Assembly: GCF_015277855.1 (NCBI RefSeq)
Contig: NZ_CP063812.1
Location: forward strand, 682,001-746,000
Source of the DNA: Microbacterium cremeum
Lineage (GTDB): Bacteria; Actinomycetota; Actinomycetes; Actinomycetales; Microbacteriaceae
DNA: 64,000 bases
Reading direction: 5' to 3'
A program made the translations under genes and the position numbers. Under the pieces are notes generated by a model. It was not told the origin of the DNA. It did not search any database and saw nothing but the letters and a program-made list of their open reading frames with translations. Below, one piece after another: positions 8,835 through 16,567 of this stretch; the stretch's first letter is position 1, and every line of letters begins with the position of its first letter.

Positions 8835-9392
8835 TCACACGCCGTAGTCGGCGCGGACGCGGTCGCGCAGCAGCCGGCTGCACGCGGCGACGGTGGCATG
8901 CCAGTCGGTGATCGCGCCGTCCTGTGCGCGATCCGACACCGCCTTGAGCACGCGGATCGGCACGCCGAACTGCTGTGCGACCCAGATGTACGCGTAGGTC
9001 TCCATGTCGACGAGCCCGGCACCGAGCGGCCGGATCACCTCGACGGCCTCGGCGTCGTCGACGAAGTGGTCGCCCGTCGCGATCGTCACGCCGTCGCGTT
9101 CGAGGTCGACGCGCGGCGGCAGCGACACGTGCTGGCCGACGATCCCGTCGATATCGGTCACGTCGTGCTGGATCGCCCCGTCGATCTCGTAGACGGATGC
9201 CTCGAGCAGGGGATCGATCGCTCCTGCCGTGCCGACCACGACGACCTCGTCGTACGGCGTGGCATCCAGCGCGCGGGTCAGCGCGTACGCGGCCTGCAGC
9301 TTGCCGGGCCCGGTGACCAGCCGGTCGAAACCCTCCAGCTCGAGGGGGAAGGCGACCAGCTCGCTCTCGAGCGCTGCAACGAGGAGTCTCAC
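8835..9392 (-). CDS. MTA/SAH nucleosidase-like purine nucleosidase (PNP/UDP family)
   Basis: The 185-residue protein matches the nucleoside phosphorylase/nucleosidase fold: a VVVGTAGA glycine loop near residue 52, a LVDMETYAY motif near residue 130 (the ME pair contacts the ribose in MTA/SAH nucleosidases), and KAVSDRAQD near residue 150, whose Asp is the usual catalytic acid. It probably cleaves methylthioadenosine, S-adenosylhomocysteine or another purine nucleoside. It is shorter than typical MtnN (about 230), so the exact substrate is open. GTG at 9392 gives MRLLVAALESE; a purine-rich GATGATGGGTGG stretch just upstream may serve as ribosome binding site. Confidence 0.75.
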   Translation of the reverse strand: MRLLVAALESELVAFPLELEGFDRLVTGPGKLQAAYALTRALDATPYDEVVVVGTAGAIDPLLEASVYEIDGAIQHDVTDIDGIVGQHVSLPPRVDLERDGVTIATGDHFVDDAEAVEVIRPLGAGLVDMETYAYIWVAQQFGVPIRVLKAVSDRAQDGAITDWHATVAACSRLLRDRVRADYGV

Positions 9393-9525
9393 CCACCCAT
9401 CATCTCCCGACTCGTCCTGAGCATGTTCCGAGAGGCCGTGCCCGCATCGCCTGCGGGAAGGCGAGCGGGCGTCGGATGCGGCCGGACCCGGCGCACCTGG
9501 CACGCGCAGGGCTAGCCTGGGCAGG

Positions 9526-11073
9526 ATGCCCAAGCCTGATCCACAAGCGCCGGAGGTGACCGGCACGGCGCGCGCGGTGCCTTCGCACACCGCTGTCATC
9601 CCGCTGACCCACGGCGCGCGGTGGCGCGCGTTCTGGGTGTGCGTGTCGGTCGCCGCGATCACGATCCTCGACATGACGAAGGTCAATGTCGCTCTGCCCT
9701 CGATCGGCGAGGTGCTGGGGGCCGGGTCGACCGAGCTGCAGCTGGTCGTCTCGGGCTTCGTCCTGACGTTCGGCCTCGCGCTGGTCCCGAGCGGCCGCCT
9801 CGGAGATCAGCGCTCGCGCCGCACGCTCTTCATCGTCGGGCTCTCGCTCTACACCGCGACGAGCATCCTGTGCGCGCTCGCCCCCACCGCCGCCGTGCTG
9901 CTGGTCGGGCGGCTGCTGCAGGGCGTGGCCGCCGGCATCCAGATGCCCCAGGTGCTCGGCATGGCGCAGGAGCTGTTCCAGGGCAAGGAGCGCGGCCGGG
10001 CCTTCGGCCTGTTCGGCGCCACGATCGGCGTCGCCACGGCGTTCGGCCCCACGCTGGGCGGACTGCTCATCGCACTGGGCGGTCCGACCGACGGGTGGCG
10101 TCTCATCTTCTGGATGAACGTGCCGCTGTGCCTCGCGGCGATCGCGCTGGCGCTGTGGCTCCTGCCCGACACGCGCACGCGTTCTCGCCGCCCCGTGCAG
10201 CTCGATCCGGTCGGTCTGCTGCTGTTCGCGGCCAGCGTCGTGTCGCTCATGTGGCCGTTCCTCTTCACGACCGGCGCGCCGACCGACAACCCGGCGCGCT
10301 GGTGGCTCTTGGTGGCGTTCGCACTGTTCGTGTCGGCATTCATCGCGTGGGAGCGGCGCTACGCCTCGCGCGGGCGCAATCCGCTCGTGCCGCTGGCATT
10401 GTTCCGCATCGCGTCGTACCGCAACGGCACGCTGCTGCAGACGGCATACTTCACGGCGATGCCCGCGATGTTCCTGGTCACGACCCTGTTCCTGCAGATC
10501 GGGCTCGGCCTGCCGCCGGTCTATGCCGGCATGGTCTCGATCGGCTTCGCGCTCGCGAGCGCTGTCACGTCGTGGATCGGGGGCACGCTGGTCAGCCGTC
10601 ACGGCCGGTCGGTCGTGGTGTGGGGACTGGTCGCGATGCTGACGAGCGTCGGCGGTCTCGTGCTCGCCGCCTTGTACACCGACCCCGCGTGGACCCCGTA
10701 CGTGATGGCCGCGATCATGACCGTCGGCGGGGCCGGCGGCGGCCTCGTGATCGCCCCGAACCAGACGCTGACGCTCGCCGACATCCCCGTCAAGCAGGGC
10801 GGCGTCGCCGGGTCGGTCGGTCAGCTCGGTCAGCGGGTGGGCGCCGCGGTCGGCACGGCCGTCGCGCTGTCGCTGTTCTACGCCGCGATCTACCGTGAGT
10901 CCGGCACGCACGACGATCTCGTCGTGTATCACGACGCCTACGCGTTCGGGATGCTGTCGGTCGGCGTCTTCGTGGGGCTCGCGTTCATCGTGTCGATCGT
11001 GGATCTCACCGCCCGCCGCCGGGGCCGCCTCAGCATCGACCGCAGCGACGCGGCCGGCGCGCCCACCCCCTGA
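9526..11073 (+). CDS. MFS transporter, DHA2 (EmrB/QacA) type
   Basis: The 515-residue protein has about 14 hydrophobic segments, starting with SVAAITILDMTKVNVALPSIG, the conserved first helix of drug:H+ antiporter-2 exporters. The loop motif GRLGDQRSRRTLFIVG (MFS motif A) and GPTLGGLLIALGGPTDGWRLIFWMNVP (motif C region, split here at residues about 185-210) are evident. It probably exports a drug or lipid-like compound using the proton gradient. ATG at 9526 follows TAGCCT (9513-9518) by seven bases, a leaderless start. The long repeat block follows immediately, and no regulator is adjacent. Confidence 0.88.
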   Translation: MPKPDPQAPEVTGTARAVPSHTAVIPLTHGARWRAFWVCVSVAAITILDMTKVNVALPSIGEVLGAGSTELQLVVSGFVLTFGLALVPSGRLGDQRSRRTLFIVGLSLYTATSILCALAPTAAVLLVGRLLQGVAAGIQMPQVLGMAQELFQGKERGRAFGLFGATIGVATAFGPTLGGLLIALGGPTDGWRLIFWMNVPLCLAAIALALWLLPDTRTRSRRPVQLDPVGLLLFAASVVSLMWPFLFTTGAPTDNPARWWLLVAFALFVSAFIAWERRYASRGRNPLVPLALFRIASYRNGTLLQTAYFTAMPAMFLVTTLFLQIGLGLPPVYAGMVSIGFALASAVTSWIGGTLVSRHGRSVVVWGLVAMLTSVGGLVLAALYTDPAWTPYVMAAIMTVGGAGGGLVIAPNQTLTLADIPVKQGGVAGSVGQLGQRVGAAVGTAVALSLFYAAIYRESGTHDDLVVYHDAYAFGMLSVGVFVGLAFIVSIVDLTARRRGRLSIDRSDAAGAPTP

Positions 11074-11101
11074 CCCGCGGCGCCGTTTCCCGCCCGGCCT
11101 C

Positions 11102-11220
11102 GGTCCTCGGTCCTCGGTCTTCGGTCTTCGGTCTTCGGTCTTCGGTCTTCGGTCTTCGGTCCTCGGTCCTCGGTGCTCGGTGCTCGGTCCCCGGTCCCCG
11201 GTGCTCGGTCCCCGGTGCTC
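11102..11220. repeat. 7-bp minisatellite, 17 units
   Basis: Seventeen uninterrupted 7-bp units of the form GGTNNTC/GGTCCCC fill 119 bases: two GGTCCTC, six GGTCTTC, two GGTCCTC, two GGTGCTC, then a mix of GGTCCCC and GGTGCTC. The internal blocks of identical variants suggest slipped-strand expansion. It starts 28 bases after the MFS exporter stop and runs straight into the first palindromic repeat. Confidence 0.95.
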
Positions 11221-11549
11221 CGCAGTCACTTCTCGCGGCTGCGCGGGCCCCCGGATGCGCAGAATGTGACTGCGGAGCAGGAGTTTCGGCGCGCGGCCGG
11301 GGGCTCGGCGCCTGCGGCGCGGGACCCGCGGCGCGGTCCTGTCCCCGCTGGGACCAGGGACTCCGCAGTCACTTCTCGCAGCTCCTCGGGTCCCGGGATG
11401 CGCAGAATGTGACTGCGGAGCAGGAGTTTCGGCGCGCGGCCGGGGGCGCGGGGCCCGCGGCGCGGTCCTGTCCCCGCTGGGGCCCTAGGTTCCGCAGTCA
11501 CTTCTCGCGGCTGCGCGGGTCCAGGGATGCGCAGAATGTGACTGCGGAG
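11218..11549. repeat. three copies of a 60-bp palindromic element in a tandem array
   Basis: Copies lie at 11218-11277, 11361-11420 and 11490-11549. Each has arms CTCCGCAGTCAC and GTGACTGCGGAG (the third begins TTCC) around a variable core containing TTCTCGC and GCAGAAT, which extend the pairing. Between copies is a conserved spacer (CAGGAGTTTCGGCGCG, then CGCGGCGCGGTCCTGTCC). The repeat period is about 130-143 bases. The element could act as a transcription terminator or be a REP-like mobile sequence; no transposase is near. Confidence 0.9.
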
Positions 11550-11844
11550 CAGCGGTGTCGCCGCACGCGGCCGGGGCGCCGGGTCGGCGCGCGGCCGGGG
11601 GCGGCGGGTCGGCGCGCGGGGCTGGGACCGGGGCGCCGACTCGCCGCGCGGGCCGCGGGCGAGGGCGGGGGTCCGCCGGGCGCTCGACAGCCCGGCAGAC
11701 CCGCCCACGCTGACCTGGAAGGGGGCCGGGTCTGCGTGCCCATCAGGACCGGCGATGGCTGGGGACATCGACGATCCCACCTGAACGCTAGGGCGAACCG
11801 CCCGCGTGCGCGTCGTCGAATCTGCGTGATTCTGCGGTTCGCGG
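11550..11844. other. GC-rich intergenic tail of the repeat block
   Basis: No gene is supported. The first third repeats the phrase GGGTCGGCGCGCGG and is almost pure G/C. The rest has no coding bias in any frame up to the stop of the lipase maturation factor-like gene. Confidence 0.6.
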
Positions 11845-13335
11845 TCAGCGGTGCAGCGCGACCGGACCCAGCACCGGCCGGCGGCGGTCGCGGGCCCATC
11901 GTGCCCGGGTCGCGCGGAACTCGGCGCGCGTCGTGAACCGATAGCGGTACGACACCGCGCGCACCCACCGCGGCCGCTCGCCATGGAACGGGTCGTGGGC
12001 GAGCAGGCGCAGGGTCGCGGCATCCGCTTCCAGCAGCTTCACCAGGAACGCCGTGAACCACTCGTCGAGCGACCGGCCGAGCGGCAGGAACCACATCAGC
12101 CAGTCGAGGCGCAGGTGATACGGCGCGTATTGCCGCGGCATCCGGTGCACGTCGCCGGGCTTGCCCTTGAATCCGTACTCGTGCCACGTCGCGGCATCGG
12201 GATCCGCATCCATGGTGCCTTCCACGACGATCTCGATACGCACCTTCGTCACCGTGCCGAACGCGCCGTATGCGTTCGCCAGCTGCCAGCGGTTGAAGCT
12301 CGCGTTCATGAGCTGGCGTCGCGCGAAGAGGTTCTGCAGCGGAGCCCAGCTGAGCACCACGTACAGCACGCCCACCGCGCACGTGACGACGAGCCAGGGG
12401 AGCGGCATCCCGTCGATGATCCACGGTGCGCCGGCGGGCTCGGAGTCCGGTCGGTGCGCCGGCTGCAGGCCGGGGATGCCGATCGCCGAGAACGCCAGCA
12501 CGACGGTGATCCAGTTGAGCCACGCGAAGTTGCCGGTGACCACGAGCCACAGCTGCGTCGCGATCACGATCGCCGCCGCCACCGCGCCGACGACCGCCGG
12601 CACCGGGCCGGGAATCCACAGGCCGAGCAGCGGAGCGAATAGGAACCACGGCACCACCAGCTGCGCGAAGTGGTTGCCGACCACCTCGATCTTGTGGAAC
12701 CAGCCGGGGAGCAGATGCGCCTGGCGGCTCAGCGGGCCGGGCATCGGCTGCGTCTCGTGGTGGTACATGAGCGCGGTGAGGTCGCGCCACTCCCGTCCGC
12801 CGCGGATCTTGATCATGCCCGCACCGAACTCCAGGCGCAACACGAGCCACCAGAAGAGGACGACGACGACCGTCGCCGGCGGCTGGTCGTCCGAGCCGAG
12901 GAACGCCGCGAGGAAACCCGCCTCCAGGAGCAGCATCTCCCACCCGAAGCCGTAGAAGGTCTGGCCGACGCTCGTGATCGACATGTATCCCAGCCACAGC
13001 GCGAGAAAGCACAGCATCGGCACCCACGGCGGACCGAGTTGCGGGATGCCGCACACCAGCGCCGCCGCGATCACGATGCCCGCGATGCACAGCGCGACGA
13101 GGCGGCGGTCGGTGTACCGCACGTACCGGAACAGCGTCGGACGGAGGAGCCGGCCCGTTCGGGCCGACGAGCGGGCCCACTCGAGCAGCTCGGGCGCCGG
13201 GAGCATGCCGCGTTCCCCGAGGAGCGGGCGGAACTGGTTCAGGGTCGACACGAACGCCACGACGAACAGCGCGGCTATGCCCCGCTGCAGCACCTGCCGC
13301 GCGAACTCGAAGTCGACCGCTGCGAAGCCGTCCAC
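11845..13335 (-). CDS. lipase maturation factor family membrane protein
   Basis: The 496-residue protein has a series of hydrophobic helices, the segment YMSITSVGQTFYGFGWE, the stretch LRLEFGAGMIKIRGGREWRDLTAL, then TQPMPGPLSRQAHLLPGWFHKIEV, all hallmarks of the LMF1/LMF2 (lipase maturation factor) family. In animals LMF1 helps lipases fold in the ER; the bacterial role is not established. The C-terminal third (KVRIEIVVEGTMDADPD...QYAPYHLRLDWLMWFLPLG) is also family-typical. GTG at 13335 is chosen because GGGAGG lies eight bases before it; GTG at 13341 is too close to that site. It is divergent from the next gene. Confidence 0.85.
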   Translation of the reverse strand: MDGFAAVDFEFARQVLQRGIAALFVVAFVSTLNQFRPLLGERGMLPAPELLEWARSSARTGRLLRPTLFRYVRYTDRRLVALCIAGIVIAAALVCGIPQLGPPWVPMLCFLALWLGYMSITSVGQTFYGFGWEMLLLEAGFLAAFLGSDDQPPATVVVVLFWWLVLRLEFGAGMIKIRGGREWRDLTALMYHHETQPMPGPLSRQAHLLPGWFHKIEVVGNHFAQLVVPWFLFAPLLGLWIPGPVPAVVGAVAAAIVIATQLWLVVTGNFAWLNWITVVLAFSAIGIPGLQPAHRPDSEPAGAPWIIDGMPLPWLVVTCAVGVLYVVLSWAPLQNLFARRQLMNASFNRWQLANAYGAFGTVTKVRIEIVVEGTMDADPDAATWHEYGFKGKPGDVHRMPRQYAPYHLRLDWLMWFLPLGRSLDEWFTAFLVKLLEADAATLRLLAHDPFHGERPRWVRAVSYRYRFTTRAEFRATRARWARDRRRPVLGPVALHR

Positions 13336-13474
13336 CGCCACATCCTCCCACCCCGTCGTCGGCGCGCGAACGGTCTTGACAGGCGCTGCGGCCACACCCG
13401 GCGCGCGCTCTTCCTCGATCGCGCGGCCTTCGCCAGGATGGAGGTGCGGGGCGGCCGCGGAAGAGGTGGGGATC

Positions 13475-14053
13475 ATGGAATCGGTGCTTCTCGACACTCC
13501 GGAGGGGATCACGGCGCGGCTCGGCTGGGACCCCAAGCTGAGCGAGCACGACCGCAAGCGCATGCTCGCGAAAGAGATCGTGTCGGCGCGGCTCGGCATC
13601 GACCCGAAAGAGCTCCGGGTCGAGCGCGAGGCGCCGCGCACGTTCGGGTTCCACACGCAGCTGTTCGCCGAGGTCGACGGCGAGGAGGTGCCGCTGAGGA
13701 TCCGCAACGTCAGCTTCCGCGCCGCGACCGTCGTGGCGGTGGCCGATCCGGCGGTGCCCCTCGGACTCGACTTGCGCGACGCGCACCCCGACGAGTCGGA
13801 GCTGAACCACATGAGGCGGCATTCGCACCTGCTCGAGGAGCACGACCTGAGCAAGTTGCTCGCGCACTGGACGCGCGTGCAGGCCGTGCGCGACGCCGAC
13901 GGGCGCGGCGCGCGCGTCGCCGCCGACCACGTGCGCTTGAACAGCCCTCTCACGAAGGGTTGGATCCCCGACCGCCGCGTGCAGTACGACCTCACCGATC
14001 TGTCGCGCGACGGCTGGATCATCACGCTCGCGTACGGGGCGACGCCCGCCTGA
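13475..14053 (+). CDS. 4'-phosphopantetheinyl transferase-like protein with altered metal ligands
   Basis: The 192-residue protein recalls Sfp-type phosphopantetheinyl transferases: GLDLRDAHPDE near residue 95 stands where GxDxE binds magnesium, and WTRVQAVRDADGRGARV near residue 132 stands where W(T)xKEAxxKxxGxGL is found. The second acidic ligand is Arg, and the KEA glutamate is Gln, so activity on carrier proteins is doubtful. ATG at 13475 has a GAGGTGGGG ribosome binding site. It is divergent from the lipase maturation factor-like gene with 139 bases between. It might be a non-catalytic relative; the family assignment itself is moderate. Confidence 0.6.
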   Translation: MESVLLDTPEGITARLGWDPKLSEHDRKRMLAKEIVSARLGIDPKELRVEREAPRTFGFHTQLFAEVDGEEVPLRIRNVSFRAATVVAVADPAVPLGLDLRDAHPDESELNHMRRHSHLLEEHDLSKLLAHWTRVQAVRDADGRGARVAADHVRLNSPLTKGWIPDRRVQYDLTDLSRDGWIITLAYGATPA

Positions 14054-14107
14054 CGGTTCCCTCGCGCGCGCCGGGGGACGGATGCCGGGGCCTCCTGTGT
14101 CTGCGAA

Positions 14108-14314
14108 ATCACCTGTTCTCGCGTGTGCAGGATGATTCCGGCCTCGAACGTCCTGCGTCCGTCAGATCACCTGTTTTCGCAGAAGGGAGCGCGCGCCGGG
14201 GACCCGACGCCGGGGTCTCCTGCGTCCGCCAGATCACCTGTTTTCGCAAAGGCGAGCGCGCGCCGGGGACCCGATGCCGGGGCCTCCTGCCTCCGCCAGA
14301 TCACCTGTTTTCGC
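14108..14314. repeat. 67-bp tandem repeats carrying ATCACCTGTTTTCGC
   Basis: The core ATCACCTGTT(T/C)TCGC occurs at 14108, 14166, 14233 and 14300. The last two intervals are exactly 67 bases and contain the shared phrases GCGAGCGCGCG, CGGGGACCCGA and GCCGGGGYCTCCTGC; the first interval is a diverged 58 bases. The array fills the 310-base gap between two convergent genes and has no coding signal. Confidence 0.9.
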
Positions 14315-14363
14315 AAAGCGAGCGCGCGAGGGGACGGATGCCGCGAGCCGCGGCATCCGGAAG

Positions 14364-16445
14364 TCACTCCTCGACGAGCTCGGGGAGGGCGGCCTTGAGT
14401 TCGGCGATCCACGCGCGGGCGTTGCCGTCCGACGGCGCGCGCCAGTCGCCGCGCGGCGACAGTGAGCCCGCGGGAGACACCTTCGGCCCGTTCGGGATCG
14501 CGGAGCGCTTGAACTGGGCGAACGCGAAGTAGCGCTGCAGGAACACCTGCAGCCACTTCGCGACGGTCGGTAGGTCGTACGCGTAGCGGTCGTCGTCGGG
14601 GAATCCGGGAGGCCAGGCCCCGGCATCCTTGTCCCCCCACGCGTGCGAAGCGAGGTACGCGATCTTCGAGGGCCGGAACCCGTAGCGCAGGATGTGGAAC
14701 AGCGCGAAGTCGTGCAGGGCGTACGGTCCGATGCGGTCCTCGGTGGACTGGATCCTGCCGTCCTGCCCCGCCGGCACCAGCTCGGGCGAGATCTCGGTGT
14801 CGAGCACCGACTGCAGCACCTCGGCCTCGGCGTCGTCGACGCCCTCGCGGTGCGCGATCACCCAGCGGATGACGTGCTGGATGAGCGTCTTGGGCACGCC
14901 GGCGTTGACGGCGTAGTGGCTCATGTGGTCGCCGACCCCGTAGGTCGCCCAGCCGAGAGCGAGCTCCGACAGATCGGACGTGCCGATCACCATGCCGCCG
15001 TTGTGATTGGCGAGGCGGAAGAGGTAGTCGGTGCGCAGACCGGCCTGCACGTTCTCGAACGTGACATCGTGCACCGGCTCGCCGTCGGCGAACGGGTGGC
15101 CGAGACGCTCGAGCATCTCGGTCGCCGCCGGGCGGATGTCGATCGTCTCGATCGACGCGCCGACCGACTCGGCGAGGGCGATCGCGTTGGACTTGGTGTG
15201 CTCGCTGGTGGCGAAGCCGGGCATCGTGTACGCGAGGATGTCGCGACGCGGGCGGCCCATACGGTCCATGGCGCGCGCGACCACGAGCAGCGCATGCGTC
15301 GAGTCGAGCCCGCCGCTCAGGCCGATGACCGGCTTCGGATCGCCGATCGCGCGCATGCGCTGCACGAGCCCCGACACCTGGATGTTGAAGGCCTCGTAGC
15401 AGTCCTGTGCGAGGCGCTGCGGGTCGTCGGGTACGAACGGGAACCGGTCGAGCGCGCGGCGCAGGCCCACGTCGGCCGACGGCGGGTCGAGCTCGAAGTG
15501 CACCGTGCGGAACGCGCCCGGGCCGAGCTCGGTGGCGCCGTGGATCGCCTCGGTGCGCCGGTTGTCGTCGAACGTCCCCTGACGCAGGCGGTCCTGGCGC
15601 AGGCGGTCGAGGTCGACATCGGCCACCGAACGGCGCGGGCCGTCGGGGAAGCGCTCGGTCTCGGCGAGCAGGTTGCCGCCCTCGTAGATCATCGTCTGGC
15701 CGTCCCACGACACGTCGTTCGTGGACTCGCCCGTGCCCGCCGCGGCGTACGCGTACGCCGCGAGGCATCGCAGCGACTGCGACTGGCAGAGATCCTTGCG
15801 GTCCTCGGCGCGCGCGATCGTGATGGGGCTGCCGCTGAGGTTGAGCAGCACCGTGGCACCCGCGAGCGCCGCGCGCGACGACGGCGGGATGGGCACCCAC
15901 ACGTCCTCGCAGACCTCGGCGTGCACCACGAGACCGGGGACGTCGAGCGCCTCGAATACGAGGTCGGGACCGAAGGGCGCTTCGAGCTCGCCGACGCGGA
16001 TGTACTCCCCGGCCTGGTCGTCGCCGGGCGCATACCAGCGGCGCTCGTAGAACTCGCGGTACGTCGGCAGGTACGACTTGGGCACGACGCCGAGCAGTTC
16101 GCCGCGGTGGATGACGACGGCGCAGTTGTAGAGGCGATTGCGGTGGCGCAGCGGCGCACCGACCACGAGCATCGGGAAGAGATCGACGGATGCCTCGACC
16201 AGCCGTTCGACGGCGGCCACGACGGCGTCGATCACGGGGTCCTGCATCACGAGGTCGTCGATCGCGTAACCGGTGAGGCAGAGCTCGGGGAACACGGCGA
16301 CGGCGACCGCCTCGGCGTCGCAGTTCTGTGCGGTCTCGAGCACCGCGTCGGCGTTGGCGGCGGGGTCTGCGACCGAGACCGGGATCGTGCAGGCCGCGAC
16401 GCGGGCGAACCCGTGGCGGTACGCGCTCTCGAACGGCAGGCTCAT
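14364..16445 (-). CDS. nadE: glutamine-dependent NAD+ synthetase
   Basis: The 693-residue two-domain enzyme makes NAD+ from deamido-NAD+, ATP and glutamine. The N-terminal nitrilase-type glutaminase has the catalytic triad E54 (FPELCLTGY), K123 (VPKSYLP) and C179 (EVCEDVWVP). The C-terminal synthetase has the ATP-binding P-loop GLSGGLDST near residue 375 and GTSDLSELALGW further on. Length and layout match the actinobacterial NadE type. ATG at 16445 is preceded on the minus strand by CAGACT seven bases away. It is divergent from the nuclease-helicase fusion and ends beside the 67-bp repeats. Confidence 0.95.
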   Translation of the reverse strand: MSLPFESAYRHGFARVAACTIPVSVADPAANADAVLETAQNCDAEAVAVAVFPELCLTGYAIDDLVMQDPVIDAVVAAVERLVEASVDLFPMLVVGAPLRHRNRLYNCAVVIHRGELLGVVPKSYLPTYREFYERRWYAPGDDQAGEYIRVGELEAPFGPDLVFEALDVPGLVVHAEVCEDVWVPIPPSSRAALAGATVLLNLSGSPITIARAEDRKDLCQSQSLRCLAAYAYAAAGTGESTNDVSWDGQTMIYEGGNLLAETERFPDGPRRSVADVDLDRLRQDRLRQGTFDDNRRTEAIHGATELGPGAFRTVHFELDPPSADVGLRRALDRFPFVPDDPQRLAQDCYEAFNIQVSGLVQRMRAIGDPKPVIGLSGGLDSTHALLVVARAMDRMGRPRRDILAYTMPGFATSEHTKSNAIALAESVGASIETIDIRPAATEMLERLGHPFADGEPVHDVTFENVQAGLRTDYLFRLANHNGGMVIGTSDLSELALGWATYGVGDHMSHYAVNAGVPKTLIQHVIRWVIAHREGVDDAEAEVLQSVLDTEISPELVPAGQDGRIQSTEDRIGPYALHDFALFHILRYGFRPSKIAYLASHAWGDKDAGAWPPGFPDDDRYAYDLPTVAKWLQVFLQRYFAFAQFKRSAIPNGPKVSPAGSLSPRGDWRAPSDGNARAWIAELKAALPELVEE

Positions 16446-16567
16446 GCGCTCCAGTCTGGCAGGTGGTGTCCGCCTCGTCCCCGCTTTCGGACCGCGCAGC
16501 GCGGTGCTCCCGCAGCGGGGCGGGGGTGTCGGATGCCGCGGCTAGGGTCGAAGGAGAAGGGCAGGGC

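Noticed and set aside
11102..11549. CRISPR array
   Set aside because: The units are 7-bp tandem repeats and 60-bp palindromes without spacers of even length; no cas genes are near.
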